Shown piece after piece: positions 63,470 to 64,000 of a stretch of DNA of 64,000 nt. The notes below the pieces were generated by a model. It was not told where the DNA came from. It saw only the letters and a list, made by a program, of their open reading frames with translations, and made no database searches. The first letter of the stretch is position 1. Every line of letters starts with the position of its first letter. The translations under genes and the position numbers were made by a program. Source of the stretch: Stenopsyche tienmushanensis (taxonomy: Eukaryota; Arthropoda; Insecta; Trichoptera; Stenopsychidae); the NCBI GenBank assembly GCA_008973525.1, contig WACJ01000527.1, positions 2,046,001 through 2,110,000 of the forward strand, in the 5' to 3' direction.

Positions 63470-64000
63470 AGCCTAGAATTGTCAGGGAAGCTAAATACGT
63501 TACAATCAACCATTTGCCGACATTTGGAAAAAAATGGGGAAGGTTAGCGAATAGGGTTTGTGGGTGTAAAATAATCTTAGTGAAGACAATAAAGAACATC
63601 GCATGTCTATTGCCACAAGACTCCTCTCATGGCAAAAAATTGAGCCAATTTAAAAAGATTAAAAATTACTGGAAATTAAAAATGGCTAACGTACGATAAT
63701 GTTGTACGAAAAAGATAATGGTTTGATAAAAATCAACCACTTTTACCTATCTTAAAGCAAATATTCATGGGGAAAAAATTGTGTATAGTGGGATTGTCGA
63801 GGCATAATCCACTACAAGTTTTTAAATCGAAATGAAACAATCAGTGCCGATAAATACACTCAATAGCTACAATGTGTTCAAGAAAAAACGCCTTTCTCTC
63901 GTCAATCGGAAAAATGTCATACTGTTACACGATAATGTAAAACCGCATACGGCAAACAAAGTTGACGCAGCAAAAATTCTGGAACTTGGATGGTCTGTCT
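63470..64000 (+). pseudogene. mariner transposase relic, cut by the window end
   Basis: Readable blocks in shifting frames: LQSTICRHLEK (63500-63532), FVGV, LSEDNKEHRMSIATRLL near 63575-63625, RTIMLYEKDN / YDNVVRKR near 63690, GKKLCIV then WDCRGIIHYKFLNRNETISADKYTQ near 63790-63865, and the RKNVILLHDN-like region near 63910-63945, then ILELGWSV at the end. This is the central two thirds of a mariner transposase. Frameshifts separate the blocks, so the copy is dead. Its C-terminal third and right terminal repeat lie beyond the window. Confidence 0.85.

Noticed and set aside
1..64000. CRISPR arrays, bacterial operons, rRNA or clear tRNA genes
   Set aside because: No regularly spaced identical repeats, no operon-like gene packing and no RNA-gene consensus were seen; a covariance-model scan would be needed to exclude degenerate tRNAs.

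Overview
The window looks like AT-rich insect (at least arthropod) nuclear DNA: spliced genes with GT-AG introns, Helitron, mariner, Tc1, pogo-like and TTAA-target transposon remains, and no bacterial-type operons. The order of insect cannot be settled from this sequence.

The dominant feature is one host gene on the minus strand, a defective proboscis extension response (dpr) family gene, best matched by eye to dpr12. Seven coding exons were found and joined by phase. They run from an ATG at 59771 (signal peptide) to a TGA at 6079 and predict a 291-residue protein with a signal peptide, two Ig domains and a short C-terminal tail. The gene spans about 54 kb because introns 2, 4, 5 and 6 are about 10 to 21 kb, while introns 1 and 3 are only a few hundred bases. 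Dpr proteins are neuronal cell-surface recognition molecules that bind DIP partners.

Nearly everything else is mobile DNA, mostly inside the dpr introns. From left to right: a Helitron (1014-4334) with a decayed Rep/helicase gene and a nested MITE; the dpr12 last exon (6079-6206); intron 6 with three kinds of dispersed repeat and two deleted mariners; exon 6 (27578-27791); intron 5 with two abutting long inverted repeats (28302-30214 and 30211-31989), a Tc1 relic and a mariner relic; exon 5 (38760-38894); intron 4 with a TTAA MITE and a pogo-like element; exons 4 and 3 (48701-49233); intron 2 with a 1-kb mariner, a decayed transposon-associated gene and a GC-richer block; exons 2 and 1 (59296-59771); then an upstream flank with a hAT-like end and a mariner that leaves the window at 64000.

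The least expected object is the second inverted repeat (30211-31989). Its loop carries a continuous 136-codon reading frame that joins, through a 138-nt intron with consensus borders and matching phase, to a short first exon lying inside the right arm. The result is a predicted 157-residue protein of no family I recognise. The left arm carries a second copy of that first exon, which ends in a stop. This could be a transposon gene, a captured gene or a hairpin-RNA locus.
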